64,000 bases of DNA from Streptomyces sp. NRRL S-1022 (GCF_000720135.1 NZ_JOIU01000001.1:186001-250000); one strand, 5' to 3'; shown: positions 8,747-17,610, counted from the first letter of the stretch. The notes: a model not told the origin generated them from the letters alone. Program-made: numbers and translations.

Positions 8747-9442
8747 TGTACCTCACCCGATTCCGCGTCCACACCGTGCGCCCGGGCGCCCGCCGCCTGC
8801 TTTCCTCACCCAGGCCGTGCACGCCGCCGTCATGTCCTCCTTCCCCCACATCCTGCCTACCGCCGAGCAGGCACCGCGTGTCCTGTGGCGCACCGACCGC
8901 AACGCCACAGCCGAAGTGCTGCTCTTCGTCGTCAGCCCCGACCGGCCCGACCTGACCCCTCTGGTCGAGCAGGCCGGCTGGCCCGCCGCAACCGCCTCCG
9001 GCACCCTCGGCTGGCGAACCTATGCCTACACGCCCCTCCTGGAACGGCTGGACAAAGGCACCATCTAAAACTTCCGCCTTACTGCCAAACCCGTCCACCA
9101 TGCCCGCACGCGCGACGGCCAGCCCACCAAACGCACCGCCCACCCCACCAGTTGCAGTGGCTGCTCGCCCGCCAGGACACCGCCGGCTTCCGCGTCCTGT
9201 CCAAACCCGAGGACAAGCAGCACACCGAGCACCGTGACGAGCACCAGCTTCTCGTCCGCGACCAGCGCAGCCTCGACTTCGGCAAGCGCGGCGTACCCGG
9301 CCGTGTCACCCTCGCCACCGTCACCTACGACGGACGGCTGCAGGTCACCGACCCAGATGCACTTCGCCATGTCCTCACCAGCGGCCTGGGCAAGGCCATG
9401 GCCTACGGCTGCGGGCTGATGACGCTGGCCCCGGCGGAGTGA
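8746..9442 (+). pseudogene. cas6e: cas6e (casE), frameshifted
   Basis: The RNase that would cut pre-crRNA. The start MYLTRFRVHTVRPGARRLL is the family N-terminus (normally MYLTRF.IN..R..ARRLL). A frameshift near 8810 moves to AVHAAVMSSFPHI and then VLWRTDRN, LLFVVSPDRPDL. A TAA at about 9066 interrupts before NFRLTAKPVHH. A further shift near 9150 leads to WLLARQDTAGF and to the C-terminal glycine-rich loop LGKAMAYGCGLMTLAPAE, ending in TGA at 9442. At least two shifts and one stop make it non-functional. Confidence 0.88.
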
Positions 9443-9446
9443 GCCG

Positions 9447-9907
9447 GTGACGACCGTCGGCCGCAGACCCGCGAGCAGCCCGCGCGAACTGACCCGGGCC
9501 GCCGACCGGGCCGGTTTCATCTACTTCGAACGCTGCACCATCCACCGCGATGCCAACGCCATCACCGCCGAGGACGCCGAAGGAACCACCCACATTCCCT
9601 CCGCGACCATCGGCACCCTGCTGCTTGGCCCCGGCACCCGCATCACCCACCAGGCGATGAGCGTGCTCGGCGAAACAGGGGCCGGTGTGGTCTGGGTCGG
9701 CGAGCACGGCGTGCGCTACTACGCGTCCGGACGGGCACTGCCCCGTTCGGACGCCCTCGCCGAAGCACAGGCCGCCTGCTGGGCAAACCGCCGCACCCGC
9801 CTGAACACCGCCCACGCGATGTACCGGCTCCGCTTCCCCGACGAGGACCCCTCCGGCTGCACCCGCCGGGAACTGCTCGGCCGCGAAGGCCGCCGCGCCC
9901 CGACCTC
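9447..9907 (+). pseudogene. cas1: cas1 (type I-E), 3' truncated
   Basis: The integrase subunit for spacer acquisition. The reading from GTG 9447 gives ELTRAADRAGFIYFERCTIH, GTLLLGPGTRITHQAMSVL, ETGAGVVWVGEHGVRYYASG and ends at RELLGREGRRA, about 150 of the usual 300 residues. The glutamate in LLGREGRR is the first metal ligand; the later His and Asp ligands are lost. Homology stops near 9907, just before the 3' end of the convergent lipoprotein gene, so a deletion joined the two regions. No cas2 or repeats follow. Confidence 0.88.
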
Positions 9908-9921
9908 ACAGGGCAACACAG

Positions 9922-10455
9922 CTAGAAGTGCTCGACCTTCTCGCCGTCCGGGACCTGGTAGCAGCCGGAGACGAGCATCAGGCTGAGCTTGGGCGGGTTC
10001 CTCTTCTTCATTTGAGTGATGTGGACGCCGGCCTTCTGCTCGTCGTTGTCGGCGATCAGGGTGAGGTTCTTGTTGGCGCTGCTGTCGGGGCCGTACTCGA
10101 CGATCTTCCAGCCCTGTTTCGGCAGCCCCTTTCTGAGGTTCTGCATGGCGACCTCGAGATCGTCCGCCGACGCGGGATAGAAGCTCCACTTGTGGAAGAT
10201 CCGGAAGTAAGTCTCCCGGTCCTTGTCGCCGCAGTCCTGGACGCCGGGGCTGCTTTCGGAGGCCTTCCCCTTGACGCCGATCAGGTCGTACAGCCGGCTG
10301 GACACCTTCTGGGCCTCGGCCGCGGCGTCCTGGGACGTGCTGGTGCCGGCGGACGGGACGTCATCGGATTCCGTGCTGAAAGTCATGCTGCATCCGGTGA
10401 GAGTGGTGAGGACGGTGGACACGAGGAGCGCGGAGGCGCCCAGGAGGTTCTTCAC
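9922..10455 (-). CDS. Lipoprotein of the WXG100/DUF1023 operon
   Basis: 177-residue predicted lipoprotein. The signal segment MKNLLGASALLVSTVLTTL ends in the lipobox LTGC (Cys near residue 22), then comes a Ser/Thr/Asp-rich linker and a compact domain with two further cysteines that could pair (VQDCGDKD and VSGCYQV). It is the last gene of a minus-strand set after the hydrolase (21 bases between) and the small helical protein. Family unknown. Being anchored outside the membrane, it may bind or neutralise the secreted hydrolase (inference). Its 3' end abuts the deletion that truncated cas1. Confidence 0.75.
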   Translation of the reverse strand: MKNLLGASALLVSTVLTTLTGCSMTFSTESDDVPSAGTSTSQDAAAEAQKVSSRLYDLIGVKGKASESSPGVQDCGDKDRETYFRIFHKWSFYPASADDLEVAMQNLRKGLPKQGWKIVEYGPDSSANKNLTLIADNDEQKAGVHITQMKKRNPPKLSLMLVSGCYQVPDGEKVEHF

Positions 10456-10476
10456 GATCGACGGGCCTCGCTTTGC

Positions 10477-12309
10477 CTAACGGGTGTACTTCCAAGTCGG
10501 GGTCGGTTCCTTGAGTTTGGCGTCCTCCCCGTGGCCCGCGACGACGAGAGCCTGGTTGAGGAGGCTGTCGGAGCCCTCGTCCCAGTAACCGCTGTGCCCC
10601 TCGGTGTCCGTGGTCATCTGCTTGGCCCCGAACCGCTCGTCGCTCGGCACGGTCCAGGGGCCGTCCCAGTCGGTGCCGCCGTGGCCGAAGCGGCCGATGT
10701 CGGGTACGACGTCGCCGTCGGCCTCCTCGTTCCACACGTGGCCCCTGGGCACGTCGAGCTGCTCCGCCTTGGGCACCGTGACGCCGGGGCTGCCTGCGGT
10801 GATCACGTCGTCCGCGTTCAGGGTGCCGTGGTCGGCGGCCGAGCCGACGAGGGTGGTGCCGTACGAGTGTCCGATCACGGTGCGGTGCGGCGGGGTCTCG
10901 CCGGTGTGCGAGGCCTCCAGCCCGTCGAGGAAGCGGTTGAAGGCCGGTGCGCCGTCATCCGCGTAGTGCCGGAACGGCGAGTCCTTCACGATGTCCTGCG
11001 GGGCGTCGTAGCCGAGCCAGGTGATCGTGGAGACGGGCTGGCCGTCGGCTTCGTCGGTGGCCACGCGCCAGGTGGAGGTCATCCGGTCGATGTTGCCGTC
11101 GATGTTGCTGAGGTTCGAGGTCGTACCCGGTACGTAGACGGCCTGGTGCCGGGCCGTGTCCGGGTTGCCGTTGGCGACGATGGCCCGGCCGTTGCCCTCC
11201 GCGTCGAATCCCAGCAGGTATGCCTCCGGCAGGCCCTTGTGATCCTTGTCGGTGCCCGTGCCGGTCGAGTCGAAGCGCTCCTGGATGCTGTTCATGCCCT
11301 GGAGCGACTTGGTGAGGTGGTCGTAGCGCTCGCCGTACTTCTTGTACCAGTCCATCCATTCGTCGGTGTGCACCTTGGACGCCCAGCCGCCGCCGTGAAT
11401 ATACGTCCACTCGTTGGCCGGCGGCTTCGGGATGGAGTTGAGTTCGAGCTGGTAGCGGGCCTGGGTCTCGTCCAGGACGATGCGGTTGGCCTCGTCGCGG
11501 ACCGTCGTGGGGAGGCCGTCGAGCTTGCCCACGGAGTCCGGGCGGAGGGAGACCCAGGCCGCGCGCTCCTCCTCGCCGAGTCCCTCCCACCAGGCCGCGT
11601 TGTCCTTGGGACTGCCGTCCTTGGGCGGCTGCGGCAGGGAGTCGAGGTACTTCTTGCCCGCCTGGGCCACCCCGTCCTGGTCGGACTTCACGTCGGACCA
11701 GTCCTTGTCGGAGACCTCCAGGTCGTCATCGGCCTTCAGCGCGCGCAGCTTGGGCGCCCACTTGGCGTCCGCTTCTGTGGCCTCCTTCAGCGCGTCCCCG
11801 ATCCGGTTCGCGAATCCGATCGCCTTGCCGAAGTTCGGGTTGGGATGCTGGTGGATGGCCTGCTGCGCGATGGCGTTCGCCGTCGCGTCCGTCGAGCTGG
11901 TGCCGGGCGAGACCGTGCCGCCCTCGGGCACCTTGCCGTCGACCTCCTTGCCGCCCGCCGGGAACGACACCGAGCCGTCCGCGCCAACTGTGCATCCGGC
12001 GGCCTCGGCGTCCTCCAGGGCTGCCTCCAGCTTCCGCTTGGCCGCGGCCATGTCGTACGCGAACCCGTTCAGCGCGGTACCGGCCAGGGCACACTCGGTC
12101 TGGATGTAGTGGAAGTTCTTGCCCAGCTCCTTCAGCTCCCGCAGGGCCGCGTCGGCCGCCTCGCCCTTGAGCTGGTTGCGGATACCGGCCGAGATCTGGT
12201 TCTCGATCGTGTCCTTGGCCGTGCTCGACATGTCGCCCGTGGCCCGGTACCCGTCCGCGGCCTCCTCGTACTCGGAGGGCTTGAGCGCCTTCAGCGTCGC
12301 GATGTCCAC
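10477..12309 (-). CDS. DUF1023-type alpha/beta hydrolase with helical N-terminus
   Basis: 610 residues from GTG 12309. The first 230 or so residues are helical and charged, without a signal peptide. The C-terminal half is an alpha/beta hydrolase of the DUF1023 kind: nucleophile elbow GHSYGTT (Ser near 482), an acidic candidate in EEADGDVVPD (about 533) and a histidine in TEGHSGYW (about 572). The partner gene upstream encodes a WXG100-like protein and lies 8 bases away, so export through a type VII (ESX) route is plausible. Substrate unknown; family members are often called putative lipases or esterases. The GTG start follows directly on the partner's stop, suggesting coupled translation. Confidence 0.8.
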   Translation of the reverse strand: MDIATLKALKPSEYEEAADGYRATGDMSSTAKDTIENQISAGIRNQLKGEAADAALRELKELGKNFHYIQTECALAGTALNGFAYDMAAAKRKLEAALEDAEAAGCTVGADGSVSFPAGGKEVDGKVPEGGTVSPGTSSTDATANAIAQQAIHQHPNPNFGKAIGFANRIGDALKEATEADAKWAPKLRALKADDDLEVSDKDWSDVKSDQDGVAQAGKKYLDSLPQPPKDGSPKDNAAWWEGLGEEERAAWVSLRPDSVGKLDGLPTTVRDEANRIVLDETQARYQLELNSIPKPPANEWTYIHGGGWASKVHTDEWMDWYKKYGERYDHLTKSLQGMNSIQERFDSTGTGTDKDHKGLPEAYLLGFDAEGNGRAIVANGNPDTARHQAVYVPGTTSNLSNIDGNIDRMTSTWRVATDEADGQPVSTITWLGYDAPQDIVKDSPFRHYADDGAPAFNRFLDGLEASHTGETPPHRTVIGHSYGTTLVGSAADHGTLNADDVITAGSPGVTVPKAEQLDVPRGHVWNEEADGDVVPDIGRFGHGGTDWDGPWTVPSDERFGAKQMTTDTEGHSGYWDEGSDSLLNQALVVAGHGEDAKLKEPTPTWKYTR

Positions 12310-12316
12310 GGGTCGG

Positions 12317-12760
12317 TCACCGGCCTTTCGCCTGGCCGCCGACCGGGGCGGTGTCCTGGCACTTCGTCTCGAGCTTGTCCAGCTCGGCCTTGACGGCGTC
12401 GTCCGACCCCGCCAGGTCGATCCCGGACGACTGCATGATCCAGCCGAGTTCACCGCAGCGCTTGTCGACCTTGTCGAGGTATTCCTTCCAGGAGCCGTAC
12501 AGCTCCTTCTGGTTGGCCTTCGACTGGCAGCCGGCCGTGTCGCCCAGTCCGGCCTGTCCGTCCTCCAGCTTGCCCCGCGCCTTGCCGACGCCGCTCTGGA
12601 GTTCCTTGGTGTCCTCGCCGGCCTTCGTCCATGCCTTCTTGCTCGACTTCAGCCGCTCGTAGCCCACCCCGATGGGGTCCGGAGCATGAGTCAGCTGCAT
12701 ACCCGTGGAGCCGCGGGTCGTGGCATCCGCCTTTAACTGCTCCCACTCGTCCCACGCCAT
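12317..12760 (-). CDS. WXG100-like helical protein
   Basis: 147 residues, mostly helical, starting MAWDEWEQLKADATTRG. ATG 12760 was chosen because GGGGAGGA precedes it by seven bases. The sequence carries a W-x-E start, a CxxxxNQKELYGSWKEYLDKV segment and C-terminal lysines. The size and helix content fit the LXG/WXG-like chaperone or targeting subunit found before DUF1023 hydrolases in Streptomyces. It is the first gene of the three-gene operon. No catalytic motif is seen. Role as secretion partner is inferred from context. Confidence 0.65.
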   Translation of the reverse strand: MAWDEWEQLKADATTRGSTGMQLTHAPDPIGVGYERLKSSKKAWTKAGEDTKELQSGVGKARGKLEDGQAGLGDTAGCQSKANQKELYGSWKEYLDKVDKRCGELGWIMQSSGIDLAGSDDAVKAELDKLETKCQDTAPVGGQAKGR

Positions 12761-12906
12761 GCGTGACGTCCTCCCCTTTCCCCGTCTCCCCGTTTTTCCG
12801 GCGATCTTCGCCATCTCGTGTAGGTCTCATGCGCGAGGGGAAAAACCCTATGGGGATGTGATCACCGGCTCCTGAGTATCCGTACTCATGTCTGCGGCGG
12901 TGACGG

Positions 12907-13245
12907 CTACGCCGGGCTCACCGTCGCCAGCCGGTGGACGTCCCGGGCCCTGCCCGTCGCCCCCGAGAGGAAGCCCTGGGCCCGCGGGGAGGCGGTGTCG
13001 GTGAGCCAGGTCGGGTCGATGTCGCAGACCGCGACGCGGACACCGGTGCCGGCCAGGGCCAAGGGGAGGGTGTGGACGACCGTGGAGGGGAAGCTGAGGA
13101 CCGTACGGCCGATGGGGCCGCGGCGGGCGATCAGCTCCAGCGGGAGGCTGAAGGCGCGTCGGGCCACGGTGTCCGCCTGGGAGTCGGTGAAGAAGCCGAC
13201 CGAACCGCGCGGCCCGGAGCGTGAGGCGTACGCACGGCTCTGAGG
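12907..13245 (-). pseudogene. C-terminal fragment of an unidentified conserved protein
   Basis: The reading SRAYASRSGPRGSVGFFTDS, then TVARRAFSLPLELIARRGPI, VLSFPSTVVHTLPLALAG and DIDPTWLTDTASPRAQGFL looks strongly coding to its TGA at 12907. Upstream of about 13250 the homology-like character is lost and no start with a ribosome site is visible. It appears to be the 3' piece of a larger gene. Family not recognised. Confidence 0.4.
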
Positions 13246-13997
13246 AAGCTCGCGGAGCTCTACCCCGCACCCGCAACGTCGCAGGAGCCGGCCGCGCCGA
13301 TGCCCGCCACGTTCACCCCTGTGCCGGACCCGGCAGGCGAGATGCCAACGGTGCCGGACGCTGCGATCGATGAAATAGTCGCAAGCCTTACGAAGCCAAC
13401 ACCCGCTCCGGCAGGCAATCTGCCGCCGCTTCCGCCGGTTCCGGACGATGCCATTGACCAGATGTTCCCCGTCGGCCCGCCGCGTCGTCCCGACGCCCGG
13501 CGAACACACAGGAGCACGCCGACGTCACGCCGTCCCGGCGCGCGGAAGGCAGCTCCGGCCGGACCCCCGGCGGGCGGGAGTGACCCTGGCGGCGATGCGG
13601 GTGCTCAGCCTCCGGGCCTTCCCGGAGCCGGGGGCCGACGACCAGCTGGCCCCGATCGAGCAGGCCCGCATCGAGCGCCGGCGCCAGGCTGGCGTCTCCC
13701 ACGCCGCAGCTCTACGCCGGGCCCTTGCAGAGCGCGCGGCGCGGGAACCAGGCTCATCGGCCGTGCTGTTGCAGCCGACCCGGCTCCGGGAATCGGCGTG
13801 AGGGGGGATGACTGGATCTCCGCCCTGAACTGCTGCGCGAAGCACACCAGGCGCTGCCCGTGCTCCAGCCGGTGGGGGATGACGGCCCTGTCGCCGTACC
13901 TCAGCTCTTCCTCAGAAGATCCATGGAGTCTTCGCGTCTGGCATGTCCCTGCCATACGGTCAATGCGTCCGACCGCCTCCAGAGCGGTTAACACCAG
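13246..13997. other. 750 bp of unrecognised remnants
   Basis: Plus-strand readings at 13300-13490 carry a repeated P-VPDxAID motif (VPDAAIDEIV, then VPDDAIDQMF), and one at 13605-13801 reads LAPIEQARIERRRQAGVSHA to a TGA, which looks like the tail of a helical protein. On the minus strand 13800-13990 another open reading (RYGDRAVIPHRLEHGQRLV) competes. None has a complete frame with a start signal, so this is probably debris of two or three genes. Confidence 0.35.
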
Positions 13998-14741
13998 ATG
14001 GGTGCCTCCGTGAAAATCTCAGCACGTCGCACCGTGCTTGTTCCCGCGACCGCGCTCTTACTGTGCACGGCTGTGGCCGGGCCTGCCCTGGCTGAAGACG
14101 TGGCACCATCAGCTGCGCCATCGGTATCTGCACATGCTGACGACTCCCGCATCGACATGCCCCCGCCCGAGGGACCCGATGATGATGACTCCCTCATCAA
14201 CGCGTCCCCTCCCGGGCAGCCCGAGGAAGGCGTCAGGGAGGTCCCTGCTGATGAGGTAGACAAGCAGCCGGAACCTGCGTCGGAGGCCAAGCCGCCACTT
14301 CCCGGGGATGTGCCGGGTGCCGCCGACTGCGCCCCCGCTCATGGCGTCTACATTCCCACCAAGCAGGGCCGCAAGTACCATCGGGCGGTGGGCGCCCCTG
14401 ACTCGAACTTCAACGACGCGTCAAGGACCGCCAAGTCGACCTTCATGTCGGAGGTCGGCGTGGCCGTCACCGGTGAGTTGGAGACGTCGGTGGGCACGCT
14501 GCTTGCCAGGGTTAGGTCCAAGTTCCAGGTGACCGTGTCCGCCAAGTTGACGGCCAAACTGGGCAACTCCATCTCGGTGGTCTCGCCGCCCCACAAGAGC
14601 ACCCACGCGGTGTACGGCGTCTGGCGACCCAAGCACACCGGAAAGGGCTACTGGCTGCACCAGAACTGCACCAGCACACCAGAGCGCACCGTCGTCAGTT
14701 ACTCGCCCTTCCGCGTGGGGTGGTACCTGTGGGAAAGCTGA
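13998..14741 (+). CDS. Secreted protein of unknown function
   Basis: 247 residues. A Sec-type signal peptide (KISARR, hydrophobic core, PALA just before ED) is followed by a Pro/Asp/Glu-rich linker of about 75 residues that could span the cell wall, then a C-terminal domain with two cysteines (ADCAPAHGVY and LHQNCTSTPE) likely to form a disulfide. No known fold was recognised. It overlaps the following lipoprotein gene by 13 bases, so the two are probably made together. The start could be ATG 13998 or GTG 14010; neither has a strong ribosome site. Confidence 0.65.
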   Translation: MGASVKISARRTVLVPATALLLCTAVAGPALAEDVAPSAAPSVSAHADDSRIDMPPPEGPDDDDSLINASPPGQPEEGVREVPADEVDKQPEPASEAKPPLPGDVPGAADCAPAHGVYIPTKQGRKYHRAVGAPDSNFNDASRTAKSTFMSEVGVAVTGELETSVGTLLARVRSKFQVTVSAKLTAKLGNSISVVSPPHKSTHAVYGVWRPKHTGKGYWLHQNCTSTPERTVVSYSPFRVGWYLWES

Positions 14742-15217
14742 ACCCCCTGTACGCGGCCACGGCGACCGCTGTGGCCGTTCTTGCTGTCGGCTGCAGCAGC
14801 AACGATGGCAAGGCGTCGAACGCCAGCCAAAACGCCTCGCCTCACTCATCGTCCCCTTCGACGCGGACGCCAACGTCGGATCGCGCCGAGCACATACCCG
14901 GCGAATCGGTGACCAAGGCACCGACCCTACCCGACGGGGATGTCGTCGCTCAGGCGGTAAACGTCAGCGGCAACCGTGAGATGGACGTCAAGGGCGGCCT
15001 CAAGAGTGGCGAGCTGGCAGTCCTGGTGAATTGCAAGGGCAACGGCAAGCTGACTGTCGAGGTCAAACCGGTCGGGTTGAGTTTTCCGCTCAAATGCGTT
15101 CCCGGAGGAGTCAGCAGCACCTACAACCAACTGAAGCTGAAGCGCACCCATCAGCAGGGAACGGTGAACGTGACTGCACCGTCGAACGTTCGGTGGGCAA
15201 TCACAGTCGGACGTTAG
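14729..15217 (+). CDS. Small lipoprotein of unknown function
   Basis: About 162 residues from GTG 14729, inside the end of the secreted-protein gene; GTG 14720 is an alternative. The N-terminus has a hydrophobic run ending in lipobox AVGC, then a Ser/Thr/Asn-rich linker and a beta-rich domain with two cysteines (LVNCKGNGK and LKCVPGG). Overlap with the upstream gene implies translational coupling and a shared role at the cell surface. No family recognised. Confidence 0.65.
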   Translation: MGKLNPLYAATATAVAVLAVGCSSNDGKASNASQNASPHSSSPSTRTPTSDRAEHIPGESVTKAPTLPDGDVVAQAVNVSGNREMDVKGGLKSGELAVLVNCKGNGKLTVEVKPVGLSFPLKCVPGGVSSTYNQLKLKRTHQQGTVNVTAPSNVRWAITVGR

Positions 15218-15465
15218 CGCCACGAGGCAGCCCACCGCGTGGTGACCAGACCGATCTCGCTCCCCCCTACGGCCTTGCTCCTCGCCCACCCAGTCAGACG
15301 GTCCCTATTCACCATCCCCGAAGAGGGACCGCTCTGCTAGGTCCCTCAGGTGAGACGGGCGCACATCCAGGTGGTCAGGTTCAGCTCGCACGGGCCGAAC
15401 AGCCACAGGTAGCGCTGGATGACGTCGCTGGCCGCCACGGGGAAGACAGCGCCGTTGCAAGACGA

Positions 15466-15705
15466 CAGGCTGATCTTGGTCTGCGGGTGGCTCTGGCCGA
15501 CCGGTTCACCGGCCGGCTGGAGGAGACCGGCGGCGAGGCCCTGGTCGACCGCCCGTTCCCGTGGCTGACGCGGCGTGGCCTGGTGCAGCGTCAGGCGTGC
15601 TCGGACCGCAGGTGCGATGACGGGATCCGGCTGGGCACCGGGGCTGAGTGCGAGAACTGCGGCACCGTGGTGCACATCCGGCGGGCCCGGCGGGTGGCTT
15701 TGTTC
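15466..15705 (+). pseudogene. Zinc-ribbon fragment of a mobile-element protein
   Basis: The frame reads LRVALADRFTGRLEETGGEA, then WLTRRGLVQRQACSDRRCDD and GAECENCGTVVHIRRARR. The C-x4-C and C-x2-C pairs make a zinc ribbon of a kind seen in replication or helicase proteins of actinomycete plasmids and phages. No start and no natural end are present. The remaining sequence between 15218 and 15856 shows nothing supportable. Confidence 0.35.
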
Positions 15706-15856
15706 ACGAGAACGGGCAGCACTTGTGGGCGGGTTCGGGAGGCAGCCTGGCTTTCGCTGAGAATCGAAATGTTCGCGGGGCTGGGCAGTACTGGCGATCG
15801 GGCCGGTGCCCAGGGGGCGTGCGTGCCGCCGGGGGAGTCCGGTTCGGCGGCGGGGG

Positions 15857-16480
15857 TCAGCGGTATGCGGCGAGGAAGGTCCGGATGCCCGCGTCGGCGT
15901 AGTGGTCGAGTTCGGGCTGGGTGTGCTGTGGACTGCCGTGGAACATGGCCTTGTTCACCGGGATCCACAGCAGCAGGCCGCAGAAGTGGTTGGCGGCCAG
16001 AAGGGGGTCGTCGATCCGCAGCAGACCCCGCTCGGCCAGGTGGTGGAAGGTGTCGGCCAGGGTGGCCAGCACCCGCTCGAATCCCTGCTCGTACCAGGTG
16101 GCGCCCAGGTCGGGGAAAGCGTCGGCGTTGGCGATGATTAGGCGCCGCAGTTGGAGCACCTGGGGCTGGGTGAGCGTGGTCAGGAACTGGCGGGCCAGCC
16201 GAAGCAGGTTCTCCTCCAGTGCGTCAGCGTCGATGGGGATGCCGGCCACCAGATCGATCACGGCATCGATCCGGTCGGTGGTGGCCAGGACGATCTCGGT
16301 GAACAGCTTCTCCTTGTCAGAGAAGTGCTTGTACACCGTCTGCTTGGACACGGCGGCCAGCTTGGCGATGTCGTCCATGCTCGTGCCGGCGTAGCCCTTC
16401 TCCATGAACACCGCTGTCGCGGCCTCCATGATCGCCTGGTGCTTGTGGGCAGAGCGTCCGCCTGGTTCGTTCGCTTCCAT
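15857..16480 (-). CDS. TetR family repressor
   Basis: 207 residues. The N-terminal helix-turn-helix is clear (IMEAATAVFMEKGYAGTSMD, then AAVSKQTVYKHFSDKEKLF), followed by a helical ligand domain of TetR_C type (VLQLRRLIIANADAFP). ATG 16480 is preceded by AGGAGGAGA. It is divergent from the DUF998 membrane gene, and the 116 bases between carry three copies of a 15 bp palindrome, so it very likely represses both its own gene and the DUF998/DUF4287 pair. Inducer unknown. Confidence 0.92.
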   Translation of the reverse strand: MEANEPGGRSAHKHQAIMEAATAVFMEKGYAGTSMDDIAKLAAVSKQTVYKHFSDKEKLFTEIVLATTDRIDAVIDLVAGIPIDADALEENLLRLARQFLTTLTQPQVLQLRRLIIANADAFPDLGATWYEQGFERVLATLADTFHHLAERGLLRIDDPLLAANHFCGLLLWIPVNKAMFHGSPQHTQPELDHYADAGIRTFLAAYR

Positions 16481-16498
16481 GTCTCCTCCTCAAACGAG

Positions 16499-16568
16499 AG
16501 TACTGGACAGTCCAGTTCCACAGCCAGTACTGTACCGTCCAGTTCTGCAGTACTGGACAGTCCAGTTC
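16499..16568. promoter_or_regulatory. Three tandem TetR operator copies
   Basis: Two copies of TACTGGACAGTCCAGTT (16501-16517 and 16551-16567) and one diverged copy, TACTGTACCGTCCAGTT (16527-16543). The core ACTGGAC-A-GTCCAGT is palindromic around its central base. Centre spacings of 26 and 24 bases place the sites on nearly the same DNA face. Sites cover the whole divergent promoter. Confidence 0.85.
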
Positions 16569-16596
16569 TAGTGCACCTCTGTTCAGGGGATCTCGT

Positions 16597-17268
16597 ATGA
16601 CTCAGGCAATCCATGGACCGGCTGCCAGCCGTGTTGCCTCGGCTCCGGTCGCCACCCGCGCGCTGCTCGCCTGCGGAGCGGTGGCAGGCCCGCTGTTCTT
16701 GTCGGTGGGGGTGCTCGCGGGCCTGACGCGCACCGGCTTCGACTTCAGCCGAAATGCCATCAGCCAGCTCAGCCTCGGCTCGCTGGGCTGGATCCAGGTC
16801 GCCAGTTTCCTGGTCACGGGTGCGCTGGTCACCGCCGGCGCGGTGGGATTGCGGCGGGCGATTGGCCGCACCGCCGGCGGCACCTGGGTGCCGCGCTTGG
16901 TCGGCGTCTTCGGTGCGTCCTTCGTGCTCGCGGGAGTCTTCAAGGCGGATCCCGGTGCGGGCTTCCCGGCCGGGACACCGGACGGTCCGGCCACGCTGAC
17001 CGGGCACGGAACGGTCCACATGCTCAGCGGCATGGTGGGCTACCTTGCGCTGTGCGCCGCGTTCCTCGTGCTGGCCCGACACTTCGCTGCCCACGGCCGG
17101 CACGGCTGGGCCCTGGCCTACCGCCTGCTACCGCTAGGGATCATCGCCGGGTTCGCCGCCTCCGCCACCACCGTGGCGGCCTTCACCGCCGCAGCCGGCC
17201 TCGGCCTCCTCGCACTCACCGCAGCCACCGCCCGGCTGGCCAGCCCCGCGCCGACGTCACGGCCGTAG
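16597..17268 (+). CDS. DUF998 family membrane protein
   Basis: 223 residues with six predicted membrane helices and no catalytic motif. The opening GAVAGPLFLSVGVLAGLTR and the RTGFDFSRNAISQLSLGSLG segment are the DUF998 signature. ATG 16597 follows AGGGGA. Members are often next to TetR genes in actinomycetes and their function is unknown. Control by the divergent TetR is strongly suggested by the operators immediately upstream. A DUF4287 gene follows 69 bases later and ends at a strong terminator. Confidence 0.88.
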   Translation: MTQAIHGPAASRVASAPVATRALLACGAVAGPLFLSVGVLAGLTRTGFDFSRNAISQLSLGSLGWIQVASFLVTGALVTAGAVGLRRAIGRTAGGTWVPRLVGVFGASFVLAGVFKADPGAGFPAGTPDGPATLTGHGTVHMLSGMVGYLALCAAFLVLARHFAAHGRHGWALAYRLLPLGIIAGFAASATTVAAFTAAAGLGLLALTAATARLASPAPTSRP

Positions 17269-17337
17269 CGGTTCCAGCTCCTGCTCGCACGGCAACAACC
17301 CGAGACCACGACACTCAGACACACAGGATGGTTCGTC

Positions 17338-17550
17338 ATGGCCGCACCGCTGAAAGGCCCCGCCAGCTACTTCCCGTCGATCGAGAAGAAGTACGGCCGC
17401 CCGATCGAGGAGTGGAAGGAGTTGATCCGCACCTCACCCCTGACCAAGCACATGGAACTCGTCGCATGGCTCAAGGCCGAGCACGGCCTCGGTCATGGGC
17501 ACGCCAACGCTCTCGTCGCCCACACCCTCGCCGAGCGCGCCGGCAACTGA
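17338..17550 (+). CDS. DUF4287 domain protein
   Basis: 70-residue protein, the normal length of this family: GPASYFPSIEKKYGRPIEEW, then LTKHMELVAWLKAEHGLGHG and HANALVAHTLAE. The fold is small and helical and the function unknown. It is probably cotranscribed with DUF998 from the TetR-controlled promoter. The hairpin four bases after its stop ends the unit. Confidence 0.85.
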   Translation: MAAPLKGPASYFPSIEKKYGRPIEEWKELIRTSPLTKHMELVAWLKAEHGLGHGHANALVAHTLAERAGN

Positions 17551-17553
17551 CCC

Positions 17554-17600
17554 CGGGTGGGGCGTGAGTTCTGCGGGCGGCGGAACTCACGCCCCACCCG
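17554..17600 (+). terminator. Very strong hairpin terminator after DUF4287
   Basis: The arms 17554-17571 (CGGGTGGGGCGTGAGTTC) and 17583-17600 are perfectly complementary over 18 bp around an 11-base loop. No T-run, as is common in Streptomyces. It begins four bases past the DUF4287 stop and would also block transcription from the right. Confidence 0.85.
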
Positions 17601-17610
17601 AGGTGCAGTC

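Noticed and set aside
7600..10000. Possible CRISPR array near the cas remnants
   Set aside because: No 28-29 base repeats with regular spacers were found in or near the locus. The hairpin at 7603-7640 is a single copy.
9928..12393. An 821-codon plus-strand open frame opposite the DUF1023 hydrolase
   Set aside because: Product is Val/Gly/Leu/Arg-rich with no recognisable domain, while the minus strand has a GHSYG hydrolase, good starts and an operon layout.
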